NCBI GenBank assembly: GCA_035624355.1 | Contig: DASPRQ010000076.1 | Coordinates: 1-64,000, forward strand | From: Usitatibacter sp035624355 | Lineage (GTDB): Bacteria; Pseudomonadota; Gammaproteobacteria; Burkholderiales; Usitatibacteraceae | Reading direction: 5' to 3' | Length of the DNA stretch: 64,000 nucleotides | Shown here: in pieces, positions 44,686 to 52,535 of the stretch | Numbering within the stretch: position 1 is the first letter of the stretch | Layout: each line of letters begins with the position of its first letter | The notes under the pieces: model-generated | What the model saw: only the letters and a program-made list of their open reading frames with translations | Database searches by the model: none | What the model was told of the DNA's origin: nothing | Program-made: the position numbers and the translations under genes

Positions 44686-45276
44686 GTGGCCGATTGGCCT
44701 TCGGGCGGCGTCGTCGCCCTGCCCCCGGCGCGCCTCGATCCGGGGGCGAGTCTGGGGCAGGCCCTCGAGCGCCGGCGGAGCATGCGCGAGTTCTCTCCGC
44801 GCGAGCTGGACCTAGCCGCACTCTCGGCGCTGCTGTGGTCCGCGTGCGGCGTGAACCGGCCCGAGTCGGCCCACCGCACCGCGCCCTCGGCGCGCAACTG
44901 GCAGGAGATCGACGTCTACGTGGTCACCGCCGCCGGCGTCGCGCTCTACGACCCGGCCAGGAACGAGTTGCGGCCCGTGGCCCAGGGCGACCACCGGGCC
45001 GCCACGGGTCTGCAGGACTTCGTGGCCCATGCGCCGGTGAATCTCGTGTACGTGGCCGATTTCGCGCGCATGCCCGACGCCCCGACCGACGCCCGGGCGC
45101 TCTATTCGGCCATCGACACCGGCACGATCGCGCAAAACGTGTACCTGCACTGCGCCGCGGCGGGCCTCGGCTGCGTGATCCGGGGCCTGGTCGACCGCGA
45201 CGCGCTCGCGCCCGTGCTGCACCTGCGGCCCGCGCAGCGCGTGATCGCGGCGCAGTCGGTGGGCTATCCGACCTGA
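44686..45276 (+). CDS. Nitroreductase-family FMN protein
   Basis: 196 residues. The pattern LERRRSMREFSPRELDLAALSALLWSACGVNR (about 28-59) and the C-terminal DTGTIAQNVYLHCAAAGLGCVI with FMN-contacting residues mark the SagB/nitroreductase-like superfamily. It would use FMN with NAD(P)H. The substrate is unknown. The GTG start lies three bases after the hsp20 stop, giving an hsp20-nitroreductase operon. Its 3' end overlaps the convergent UspA gene by 13 bases. Confidence 0.85.
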   Translation: MADWPSGGVVALPPARLDPGASLGQALERRRSMREFSPRELDLAALSALLWSACGVNRPESAHRTAPSARNWQEIDVYVVTAAGVALYDPARNELRPVAQGDHRAATGLQDFVAHAPVNLVYVADFARMPDAPTDARALYSAIDTGTIAQNVYLHCAAAGLGCVIRGLVDRDALAPVLHLRPAQRVIAAQSVGYPT

Positions 45277-45743
45277 GGCGCGGCACCCGGAGCGCGGGGC
45301 GCGTGGTGCACGAGCACGGGGATGTCGCCCAGCGTCATCACCTTGATGGTCTCGCTCGCGAGGAGGACGCCTTCGCTGCCCTTGCGGCCGTGGGGCGCCA
45401 TCATGATCAGGTCGCAGCCGCGCGCGCGCGCCTCGACGACGATCTCGGCGTGGGGCGACTCGCCGCGCACGAGCGCCGCGTCGCACGGCACGCCGGCCCG
45501 GCGCGCGTAGCCGCACGCCGTTTCCAGGTACTCCCGCCCGCGGCTTTCGAGCACCTTCTCGAGGTGCTCCTCGAACCTCTCGTCGTCGTGGCCCCACGCG
45601 TCCAGGCCCGAGGTGATCGGCTCCGGCAGGACGTGCAGCACGGTCACGCGCGCGCCGAGCGCCTTCGCCATGCGCACCGCCGACGCGGCCGTCTCCTCCG
45701 AAAGGCGCGATCCGTCCACGGGAACGAGGATGTGCTTGTACAT
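45264..45743 (-). CDS. Universal stress protein (UspA family)
   Basis: 159 residues. The Usp domain starts YKHILVPVDGSRLSEE, and the nucleotide loop is MMAPHGRKGSEGVLLASETIKVM. The GSEGVLLAS form of the G-2X-G-9X-S pattern agrees with ATP-binding Usp proteins. It lies five bases after the CBS-domain gene, and both probably answer to the FNR box at 46252-46265. Confidence 0.92.
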   Translation of the reverse strand: MYKHILVPVDGSRLSEETAASAVRMAKALGARVTVLHVLPEPITSGLDAWGHDDERFEEHLEKVLESRGREYLETACGYARRAGVPCDAALVRGESPHAEIVVEARARGCDLIMMAPHGRKGSEGVLLASETIKVMTLGDIPVLVHHAPRAPGAAPQVG

Positions 45744-45748
45744 GGCCG

Positions 45749-46195
45749 CTACGCCCGCCGCCAGCTCTCGAGGGCGCGCCCGCTGGTGATCGCCTGCACG
45801 ACGTCGACCAGCGCGTTGGTGCCCACCTCGAGCAGGTCGTCGAGCGTGACGATGCCCACCAGCGCGCCCGCGGCGTCCACCACGGGAAGCCGGCGCACCG
45901 CCCGGCGCCGCAGCGTCTTGAGCGAGGCGAGCGCGTCGTCGTCCTCCCGGGCGACCACGAGGGTGCGCCCCATGATCTCGCCCACGGTGAGGGTGGCCGG
46001 ATCGAGGCCCGCGGCGACGACCTCCACCACGATGTCGCGGTCGGTGACGATGCCCACGGGCCGCGACGGGTCGGCGTCGTCCACGACGACGATGCTGCCC
46101 ACGTGCCCCTCGCGCATGAGCTTGGAGGCCTCGGCGAGGGTCCCCGAAGCCCTGATGGCGATCACGTCGCGCTTGCAGACATCCCCGGTCTTCAT
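45749..46195 (-). CDS. Two-CBS-domain protein
   Basis: 148 residues composed of two CBS domains (about 5-65 and 72-135), with GIVTDRDIVVEVV and GIVTLDDLLEV, the typical ends of CBS motifs that bind adenosine nucleotides. It has no enzyme domain, so it is likely a free energy-status sensor that regulates another protein. Its start lies 63.5 bp from the FNR box centre, giving a leader of about 22 bases. It heads an operon with the UspA gene. Confidence 0.92.
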   Translation of the reverse strand: MKTGDVCKRDVIAIRASGTLAEASKLMREGHVGSIVVVDDADPSRPVGIVTDRDIVVEVVAAGLDPATLTVGEIMGRTLVVAREDDDALASLKTLRRRAVRRLPVVDAAGALVGIVTLDDLLEVGTNALVDVVQAITSGRALESWRRA

Positions 46196-46251
46196 CGGCG
46201 GTCCCGCGGAGCGAATCCGCCTCCATTGTCGCGGCTGCCGGGCGGCCCGGA

Positions 46252-46265
46252 TTGATGGCGGTCAA
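46252..46265. promoter_or_regulatory. FNR box between the CBS-UspA operon and the APH-like gene
   Basis: TTGATGGCGGTCAA. It is centred 40.5 bp from the plus-strand ATG at 46299, with GAGCCT at the -10 position, and 63.5 bp from the CBS start. It predicts a leaderless plus-strand mRNA and a short-leader minus-strand mRNA. Confidence 0.87.
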
Positions 46266-46298
46266 ACGCGCCCGCGGGGGCTGTGCGAGCCTCGGGCC

Positions 46299-47354
46299 AT
46301 GGCTCCGCACGTCTCCGAGGCGCCCCGCTCCGGGCCGCGGCCGGCCGAGCCCGCGCTCGCCCGCAAGGTGGCCTTCCTCCTCCGGCCGGACAGCTACGCG
46401 GACGGCACCCGGGAGGTGCGCGCCCTGGAAACCCACTGGTCGTGGGTCTTCCTCACCGACACCCACGCGTACAAGCTCAAGAAGCCGGTGCGCCACGACG
46501 AGTCGGACCTCACCACGGTGAGCGCGCGGGCCGCGCATTGCCGCATGGAGATCGCGCTCAACCGGCGCCTTTCGGAGGGCGTCTACCTCGGCGCTGTGCC
46601 CCTCGGCGTCGATGGCGCCGGCCGGCTGCGGCTCGACAAGGGCGGCGAAGTGGTCGACTGGCTGGTGCGCATGCGGCGCCTGCCCGCCGAGCGCATGCTC
46701 GACCGGCTCGTGCAGTCCCGGCGCCTGCGCGACGGCGAGCTGCGGCCGCTGGTCATGCGCCTGGCGCGCTTCTACCGCGGCTGCCGCCCCGAGGCGATCG
46801 GGCCGGCGGAGCTGCGCGCGCGGCTCGCGGCGCGCATCGCGGCGAACACGAAGGAGCTCTGCGCGCCCGAGGCCGAGCTTTCCCCGCAGCTCGTGGAAAG
46901 CGTCGGCGAGCGCCAGCTCGCCTTCGTCGAGGAGCACGGCGCGCTGCTCGACCGGCGCGTGGCCCTCGGGCGCATCGTCGAGGGCCACGGCGACCTGCGC
47001 CCCGAGCACGTATGCCTGGAGGCCACGCCCCAGATCATCGACTGCCTCGAGTTCTCACGCGAGTTGCGCGTCGTCGACGTGGCCGAGGAGCTGGGATTCC
47101 TCGCCCTGGAATGCGAGCGGCTGGGGGCGCCCCGCGTGAAGCGCGAGCTGCTCGAATCCTACGCGGAGCTCGCGGGCGACCGGCCCGACCCGCGCCTCGT
47201 GGATTTCTACCAGAGCGTGCACGCCTGCGTGCGGGCGAAGCTCGCGCTCTGGCACCTGCGCGAGCCGGAGCGCGACGACCGCGAGAGATGGCTGCGGCGC
47301 GCGGCGGCCTACGTGCAGCTCGCCGCGCAGCACCTGGAGCTGGCCGCTCCCTAG
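46299..47354 (+). CDS. Aminoglycoside phosphotransferase-like (APH) kinase, single domain
   Basis: 351 residues. The kinase-like catalytic loop is GHGDLRPEHV (His230-Gly-Asp-Leu) and the second region DCLEFSRELRVVDVAEEL follows, as in the paralogue at 50147 (ECHGDLHLANV, DCIEFDESLRCIDV). It begins with ETHWSWVFLTDTHAYKLKKPV (45-65), also shared. It lacks the C-terminal P-loop kinase of the paralogue. Such proteins phosphorylate small molecules, but the substrate is not known and antibiotic resistance is unlikely. A leaderless mRNA is predicted. Confidence 0.8.
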   Translation: MAPHVSEAPRSGPRPAEPALARKVAFLLRPDSYADGTREVRALETHWSWVFLTDTHAYKLKKPVRHDESDLTTVSARAAHCRMEIALNRRLSEGVYLGAVPLGVDGAGRLRLDKGGEVVDWLVRMRRLPAERMLDRLVQSRRLRDGELRPLVMRLARFYRGCRPEAIGPAELRARLAARIAANTKELCAPEAELSPQLVESVGERQLAFVEEHGALLDRRVALGRIVEGHGDLRPEHVCLEATPQIIDCLEFSRELRVVDVAEELGFLALECERLGAPRVKRELLESYAELAGDRPDPRLVDFYQSVHACVRAKLALWHLREPERDDRERWLRRAAAYVQLAAQHLELAAP

Positions 47355-47364
47355 GCGGCGGAGC

Positions 47365-47547
47365 TCAGCGGCCCGAGACGATCGGCGCGTCGTGCGCGGC
47401 CGCGAAGACGCCCCCGGCCGCCGCCCCGTGGCGGTCGATCCAGAGGCTCCCGGCGATCGAGAAGGTGATGATCAGCAGCGGAATCGCCAGGCTCAGCAGG
47501 CGGGCGTCGGACGTGGTGCGCACAGCGGGGAAGGCTTCGGCTCTCAC
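47365..47547 (-). CDS. Small single-pass membrane protein
   Basis: 60 residues with one hydrophobic helix (LLSLAIPLLIITFSIAGSLW, about 17-36) and a Gly/Ala-rich C-terminus. The GTG at 47547 follows AGGAG; an ATG 15 bases upstream lacks a ribosome site. No family recognised. It is convergent with the APH-like gene. Confidence 0.5.
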   Translation of the reverse strand: MRAEAFPAVRTTSDARLLSLAIPLLIITFSIAGSLWIDRHGAAAGGVFAAAHDAPIVSGR

Positions 47548-47703
47548 GGCGGCTCTCCTCATCGGGGGAAGGATGGATCCCACGGGCACAAGGTACCCGG
47601 GACCCGCGGCGGCGCCTGTGAAGCAGTGCGCAATCGTCCTGCGCAATACGCAGGGCCCCGGTTTCAGGCGCAACTCGCCCAGCGGGGCCGCACCGGCGCC
47701 GGC

Positions 47704-47910
47704 CTAGCGTTCCCGGGCCGCGGCGCCGGCGGATGCGGGAGCCGACGCCGCCGAGGGCGAAGCCGCCCGCGGCATCGCCGGGCCGGCGTTGCCGCGCAGC
47801 GCGACCGCCACCAGGGCGACGGCCGAAACGGCCACCACGGCGGGAATCACGGCGCGGGCGAGCAGCAGCGAGCCGGGCTCGCCGGCGGGGGGCGTGGCGG
47901 AAACGAGCAT
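47704..47910 (-). CDS. Small single-pass membrane protein
   Basis: 68 residues with one hydrophobic helix (about 17-39, ARAVIPAVVAVSAVALVAVAL) and an Ala/Ser/Pro-rich tail. The ATG at 47910 follows GAGGAG. I do not recognise it. It may pair with the other small membrane protein 157 bases downstream. The space between them (47548-47703) shows no gene or clear signal. Confidence 0.45.
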   Translation of the reverse strand: MLVSATPPAGEPGSLLLARAVIPAVVAVSAVALVAVALRGNAGPAMPRAASPSAASAPASAGAAARER

Positions 47911-47987
47911 GGCGGTCTCCTCGAGCCTCTGGGCGGGGGTCCCTCGCGCAAGTTAGGCGCGCCGGGCGTGCGCCGCGACAGAAGAAT

Positions 47988-48003
47988 GGCAACGGAAGTT
48001 GCC
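47988..48003. repeat. Inverted repeat GGCAAC-GGAA-GTTGCC
   Basis: Perfect six-base arms and a four-base loop in the 122-base gap between the PRPP synthetase stop and the small membrane protein gene. It may be a terminator-like hairpin for the long minus-strand operon or a regulator site. No strong T-run follows. Confidence 0.4.
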
Positions 48004-48032
48004 GAAAATTCCGCAGGCCTCGGGTCCCCCGC

Positions 48033-48995
48033 TCAATCGCCCCCGTGCAATCGCGCGATGGCCTCGGCGAGCAGGGGCGCCACGGTCACGCGCTCGATGC
48101 GCCCGGGGAGCGCGGCATCCACCGGGCCCGCGGGGATGGTGTCGGCCACGACGAGGCGCTCGATGGGGCTCGCGCCCAGGACCTCGGCGGCCGGGCCGGC
48201 AAAGACGCCGTGGGTCGCGGCGGCGAGCACGCGCGACGCCCCTCGTGCGCGGCAGGCCCGCGCGGCGCGCTCGAGAGTATGGCCGGCGCTCACCAGGTCG
48301 TCCACGATCACGGCCACGCGCCCGGCCACGTCGCCCGCCAGCTCGTCGCCGCGCAGCTTTCCCTCGCTGCGATACTTCTCCACGAAGCCCGCCGCGACGG
48401 GTCGCCCCAGGGCTGTCTCGAGCCGCGCCCGGAACCGGTCGGCGCGCTTGATCCCGCCCGCGTCGGGCGAGACCACGGCGGCGGGCGCCTCGCCCACGAG
48501 CGCGGCGATGCGCTCGACCAGCACGTCGGCCGCTTCCAGGTTCACGGTGCGGCAGCGGAAGGCGTTCTCGAAGGCGGCGACGTTGTGCACGTCGACGGTG
48601 ACGACGCAGGCGGCGCCCACCGCCTCGAAGAACGCCGCCACGTAGCGCGTGGTGATGGGGTCCCGGGGCTTGGAGCGCTGGTCCTTGCGCGCGTAGGCCA
48701 GGTACGGAGCGACGGCGGTCACGCGACGGGCGCCCGCGTCGCGCAGCGACCCGAGGAAGAAGAGCAGCCGCAGCAGCTTGTCGTTGACGCTCGCCCCCGG
48801 CTCGCCGTGGAGCGAATGCACCGCGTATGCGTCGCGCCCTTCGACGCCCACGAGGGAGCGCGCCTTGTGCTCGCCGTCCTCGAACTCGCGCTCCTCGTGC
48901 GCGGCGAGCTCGACGCCGAGGGCGCGGGCGACCGCCGCGCCGAGCGGCCGCGAGGCCCCCAGGGCGAACAGGAGCGGCGGCGCGGGCCGGCTCAC
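48033..48995 (-). CDS. Ribose-phosphate pyrophosphokinase (PRPP synthetase) homologue
   Basis: 320 residues. The catalytic flexible loop appears as YLAYARKDQRSKPRDPIT, the divalent-metal/ribose region as VVSPDAGGIKRAD and the PRPP loop as VAVIVDDLVSAGHTLERA (housekeeping Prs has DMIDTAGT there). It makes PRPP from ribose-5-phosphate and ATP. The divergence from housekeeping Prs suggests a second, special copy. The GTG start overlaps the stop of the preceding 60-residue gene (GTGA). A phosphoribosyltransferase that could use PRPP lies at 51882 under the same FNR box. Confidence 0.88.
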   Translation of the reverse strand: MSRPAPPLLFALGASRPLGAAVARALGVELAAHEEREFEDGEHKARSLVGVEGRDAYAVHSLHGEPGASVNDKLLRLLFFLGSLRDAGARRVTAVAPYLAYARKDQRSKPRDPITTRYVAAFFEAVGAACVVTVDVHNVAAFENAFRCRTVNLEAADVLVERIAALVGEAPAAVVSPDAGGIKRADRFRARLETALGRPVAAGFVEKYRSEGKLRGDELAGDVAGRVAVIVDDLVSAGHTLERAARACRARGASRVLAAATHGVFAGPAAEVLGASPIERLVVADTIPAGPVDAALPGRIERVTVAPLLAEAIARLHGGD

Positions 48996-49174
48996 GTCCG
49001 CCACCCGGGATGGTGGGCGGCCCACTCCTTCGCCTTCGCGATCGCGATGCGGATCGCCTTGCCCTCCTCCATGCCTTCCTCGAGGAGCGCATTGGCGATC
49101 TCGATGGCCTTCTCGCGCACCGCCTCCTCCAGGTTGCGCATCGACGCGGGGTAGTCGCCGGAGCTCCAGGGCAT
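48992..49174 (-). CDS. Small conserved protein, 60 aa
   Basis: Starts MPWSSGDYPASMRNLEEAVR and contains REKAIEIANALLEEG with KAIRIAIAKAKEW, a predicted all-helical protein. I have seen this pattern in many environmental proteobacteria but cannot name the family with certainty. It is coupled to the PRPP synthetase gene by a four-base overlap and follows the DHH phosphoesterase by six bases. Confidence 0.7.
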   Translation of the reverse strand: MPWSSGDYPASMRNLEEAVREKAIEIANALLEEGMEEGKAIRIAIAKAKEWAAHHPGWRT

Positions 49175-49180
49175 GGTCGT

Positions 49181-50143
49181 TCAGCGCGGCCAGGCGCGCG
49201 CGAGGTCGTCGAGGAATTCGTCCATCCTGGCGCCCTCCAGGCGGTCGATGCCGCCGGCGGTCGCGCGACCGCCGCCGGCCCCGTAGCGGCGGCAGAAATC
49301 GGCGGCCGTGGCCTTCGCGCCGCCGCGCGGCGCGCGAACGCTCACCTCGAAGGCGCCGCCCGCGAGCGGCGTGAGCACGGCGTGCGCGCGCGCCGGGTCT
49401 TCGGCCGAGAGGCGGTTCGCGAACGTGCCGCTCACGCGCCGGCTCCACGGCGCGTCGGGCAGCGCGTAGGCGTCGGCCCCCGGCGCCGAGCGCACGGGGC
49501 GCGCCGCGAGCGCGCGCTCCAGGTCCGCGCTGCGCTGGCCCGCGAGGCGCCGGACCACGTCCTCGCGTTCGATCATCTCGAACGGGTCGGCGTAGTGGCT
49601 CACCACGCGGTAGAGCTCGCGCGGGGGGATGAGCACGTCGGCCTCGCTCGCTCCGTAGGCGTTGTAGTTGAGGCTCGCGCCCAGCTCGCGCAGCGCCTCG
49701 AGGCGCGCCGGTTCGAGCCCGAGCGCGGCGGCGAGCGCCTGCGCCACCTCGGGCAGCCCGTCGCCGAAGGCGCCGACGACCGCCCAGGAGCGGAAGCGGC
49801 CCAGGAGGTGCCGGTCGATGAGGGCGCTCGTGCAGGTCGCCTCGGACGGATCGATGACCGCCTCGAGGTCGGGATGGTCGGGAATCTCGCCCGCGTAGTG
49901 ATGATCGAAGTAGAGCACGTGGGCGCCGCGCTCGAGCAGCCTCGCGAGGGCCGCGCGATTGCGGTCGAGCGAGAGGTCGAGCACCGTCACCACGTCGCCG
50001 CGCCCGGCGGGGACCGAGGCGAGGAGCTCGATGTCGCGCTTGAGCCCGGTGATGATCTCCGAGTCGAGGGGATCGGCGAGCCGCAGCTGGTGCAGGGCGC
50101 AGATGCCGTCGGCGTCGCCGTTGAAGACGTCGAAGTAGCGCAT
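49181..50143 (-). CDS. DHH-family phosphoesterase
   Basis: 320 residues. The N-terminal motif DVFNGDADGICALHQ and the signature FDHHYAGE (about 88-95) provide the metal ligands of DHH phosphoesterases, and the C-terminal region contains GGGRATAGG, a DHHA1-like substrate loop. Relatives cleave oligoribonucleotides, cyclic dinucleotides or pyrophosphate. The GGDEF gene in the same island makes c-di-nucleotide turnover one candidate, but the substrate is not evident. It sits between the APH/P-loop kinase and a small gene in one operon. Confidence 0.85.
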   Translation of the reverse strand: MRYFDVFNGDADGICALHQLRLADPLDSEIITGLKRDIELLASVPAGRGDVVTVLDLSLDRNRAALARLLERGAHVLYFDHHYAGEIPDHPDLEAVIDPSEATCTSALIDRHLLGRFRSWAVVGAFGDGLPEVAQALAAALGLEPARLEALRELGASLNYNAYGASEADVLIPPRELYRVVSHYADPFEMIEREDVVRRLAGQRSADLERALAARPVRSAPGADAYALPDAPWSRRVSGTFANRLSAEDPARAHAVLTPLAGGAFEVSVRAPRGGAKATAADFCRRYGAGGGRATAGGIDRLEGARMDEFLDDLARAWPR

Positions 50144-50146
50144 CGC

Positions 50147-51769
50147 TCAGTGTCGCACCGGCCGCAACCGGCGCAGCACCTCCGCGCAGGCTCCGCGCGC
50201 GCCGTCCGGGCCGGACGAGTCGCAGGTCACCACGTGGGCCGCCTCGTCGCGCGCGAGGGGCTCGCGGCGGGCGAGCTGCAGCGCGAGCACGGCGAGCCCC
50301 GCCTCGGAGGCGTCGGCGCCCTCGCGCTCGCGCTCGACCACGCGGCGCCGCAGTAGCGGCACGGGCGCCTCGCAGGAGACGATCGTGAACGAGGCGCCCG
50401 CGCCGCTCGCGAGCGCGCGGAACGCGTCGCGCTCGGCGCGCCGCAGGAAGGTCGCATCCACGATGGCCGGGAACCCGGAGGCGAGCACCCAGGAGGCCAG
50501 CTCCGCGAGCCGGCCGTAGGTGAGCGCGTTGGCCCGCTCGCCGTAGAGGCCCTGGCCCGGGAGCGAGCCGGTGCGCGCGGCCGGATCGAGGCCGCGCAGG
50601 CGCTTGCGCTCCACGTCGGAGCGCAGGCGGACGGCGCCCGTCGCCTCGAGGAGCTGCTGGGAAAGGCGCGTCTTGCCGGACCCGGACACGCCGTGCATGA
50701 GGATGAGCGCCGGGCGCGGGCCGTGGGCGAGGCGTTGCGCGAGCGCGAGGTACGCGGAAAGGTCGCCGGCGCCGCCTTCGCCCGGCTCGCCCTGCCGCGC
50801 GCGGATGCACGCGACCTTCGCTCGGACCATCGCGCGGTAGGCCGCGTAGAAGCGCAGCAGGCGCAGCCCCGGATAGTCCCCGGTGCGCGCGAGATAGGCG
50901 TCGAGGAAGCGCGCGGCGAAGCCCGGCAGCCCGTGGCGCTCGAGGTCCATCACGGTGAAGGCCACCTCGCTCATCACGTCGATGCAGCGCAGGCTCTCGT
51001 CGAACTCGATGCAGTCGAAGGGAACGGGGTCGCCCTCGAGGAGCACGACGTTCGCCAGATGCAGGTCGCCGTGGCACTCGCGCACGAAGCCGTCGTTGCG
51101 GCGCTCGGCGAAGAGCGGCGCGAGCGCGCGGTGGCGCTCGAGCGTCCACGCGCGCAGCGCCTCCAGCGAGCGCAGGCGCGCGGCGCCCCGCTCCCCGGCC
51201 TCGATGTCGCGGAAGTTCGCGAGCGCCTGCTCGAGGATCCGCTCGGGGGTGGCGAAGCCGCGGCCGCGCGGCCCGGGCGGCAGGGATGCGTGGAAGTCCG
51301 CCACGCGGCGCGCGAGCGCGTCGACGTGCGCGGCGGTGAGGCGCCCCTCGCGCGCCAGGCGGTCGAGGAGGTCCTCCTGGCGGAAGCGCCGCATGCGCAC
51401 CGCGTACTCGATCGCCGCCCCGGCGCCGCCGAAGCGCGGCGCCGACGGCGGACCGGCGACGGCGACCACGTCGAGGTAGAGCGCGCCCGCGGTGCGGCGA
51501 TTCAGGCGCACCTCCTCCTCGCAATAGCGGCGCCGCGACTCGAGCGAGGAGAAGTCGACGAAGGGCAGGTGCACCGGCTTCTTGATCTTGTAGGCGAAGT
51601 CGCCGGCGAGCAGGACGTACGAGATGTGCGTCTCGATCACCTCCACCCCGTCGGCGGGGTGCGGGTAGCACGCCGGGGAGCGCAGCGCGGCGACGAGCGC
51701 GCGCGACGGATCGGGCGCCGGCGCCGGGCGCCGCGCCGCCACGGGGGACGCTGCGATCGTCGATTCCAT
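50147..51769 (-). CDS. APH-like kinase fused to a P-loop (AAA_33/zeta-like) kinase
   Basis: 540 residues. The N-terminal APH-like part holds ECHGDLHLAN (His233) and DCIEFDESLRCIDV. The C-terminal part (about 353-535) is a small P-loop kinase with GVSGSGKT at 360-367. Both halves are phosphotransferases. The N-terminal half is paralogous to the 351-residue protein at 46299. It heads the minus-strand operon with the DHH phosphoesterase, the 60-residue protein and PRPP synthetase, which hints at nucleotide or sugar-phosphate salvage. Its ATG is 48.5 bp from an FNR box centre. Substrates unknown. Confidence 0.85.
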   Translation of the reverse strand: MESTIAASPVAARRPAPAPDPSRALVAALRSPACYPHPADGVEVIETHISYVLLAGDFAYKIKKPVHLPFVDFSSLESRRRYCEEEVRLNRRTAGALYLDVVAVAGPPSAPRFGGAGAAIEYAVRMRRFRQEDLLDRLAREGRLTAAHVDALARRVADFHASLPPGPRGRGFATPERILEQALANFRDIEAGERGAARLRSLEALRAWTLERHRALAPLFAERRNDGFVRECHGDLHLANVVLLEGDPVPFDCIEFDESLRCIDVMSEVAFTVMDLERHGLPGFAARFLDAYLARTGDYPGLRLLRFYAAYRAMVRAKVACIRARQGEPGEGGAGDLSAYLALAQRLAHGPRPALILMHGVSGSGKTRLSQQLLEATGAVRLRSDVERKRLRGLDPAARTGSLPGQGLYGERANALTYGRLAELASWVLASGFPAIVDATFLRRAERDAFRALASGAGASFTIVSCEAPVPLLRRRVVEREREGADASEAGLAVLALQLARREPLARDEAAHVVTCDSSGPDGARGACAEVLRRLRPVRH

Positions 51770-51810
51770 GGATCTTCCGATCCACGTTACCTCCCATCCG
51801 TCGGGGCCGG

Positions 51811-51824
51811 TTGATCCCGGTCAA
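51811..51824. promoter_or_regulatory. FNR box between two nucleotide-metabolism operons
   Basis: TTGATCCCGGTCAA. It is centred 48.5 bp from the APH/P-loop kinase start (leader of about 7 bases) and 64.5 bp from the phosphoribosyltransferase start (leader of about 23 bases). Confidence 0.88.
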
Positions 51825-51881
51825 CCCCCCGCGGGCGCGGCGCCGCAGAATGAGATCGACGACCGCACTCCCGAGACGGCC

Positions 51882-52535
51882 ATGTCCTTTGAGGATCGCA
51901 ACGACGCGGCCCGGCAGCTCGCCGGGAAGCTGCGCCGCTTCGCAAGCGATCATCCCGTCGTCCTCGCGGTCCCCCGCGGCGCGGTGCCGATGGGCCAGGT
52001 GATCGCCCGCAGCCTCGACGGCGACCTGGACGCGGTGCTGGTGCGCAAGCTGCGCGCTCCCTTCAATCCCGAATTCGCCGTCGGCGCGATCGACGAGTCC
52101 GGGTGGAGCTACGTCGCCGACTACGCCCGGGAGGCCGGCGCGAGCCCCGCCTATCTCGAGGGCGAGAAGCGCGAGCAGCTCGAGCTGCTCAAGCGCCGGC
52201 GCGCCTCCTACACGCCCGAGCGCGGGCCGCTCCCGGTGGACGGCCGCGTCGCGATCGTCGTGGACGACGGGCTCGCCACCGGCGCCACCATGATCGCCGC
52301 GCTTCACAGCGTGAAGGCCCGCAACCCCGCGAAGCTCGTGTGCGCCGTGCCCGTGGCCTCGCACGAGGCCCTCGCCAAGGTCGCGCCGTACTGCGACGAG
52401 GTCGTGTGCCTCGACTCGCCCGACGATTTCTACGCGGTGGGCCAGTTCTATCGAGACTTCCCGCAGGTCGACGACGCCGAGGTCGCGCGCATCCTGCGCG
52501 GCTTCGTGCGGCACGGCGTGGAGAAGCCCGCGTGA
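51882..52535 (+). CDS. Phosphoribosyltransferase
   Basis: 217 residues. The PRPP-binding motif IVVDDGLATGATMIAAL (about 126-142) is clear, and the N-terminus has HPVVLAVPRGAVPMGQVIA with an active-site loop. It belongs to the broad type I PRTase group found in stress islands, of unknown base specificity; use in purine salvage is possible. It starts a plus-strand operon with the HhH, HPF and BCAM0308 genes. The ATG at 51882 is preferred over an upstream one at 51768 that overlaps the FNR box. Confidence 0.85.
   Translation: MSFEDRNDAARQLAGKLRRFASDHPVVLAVPRGAVPMGQVIARSLDGDLDAVLVRKLRAPFNPEFAVGAIDESGWSYVADYAREAGASPAYLEGEKREQLELLKRRRASYTPERGPLPVDGRVAIVVDDGLATGATMIAALHSVKARNPAKLVCAVPVASHEALAKVAPYCDEVVCLDSPDDFYAVGQFYRDFPQVDDAEVARILRGFVRHGVEKPA

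Noticed and set aside
46299..47354. Aminoglycoside resistance gene
   Set aside because: Only the general APH fold motifs are present, and the FNR-controlled stress context and the paralogue fused to a P-loop kinase speak against a drug substrate.
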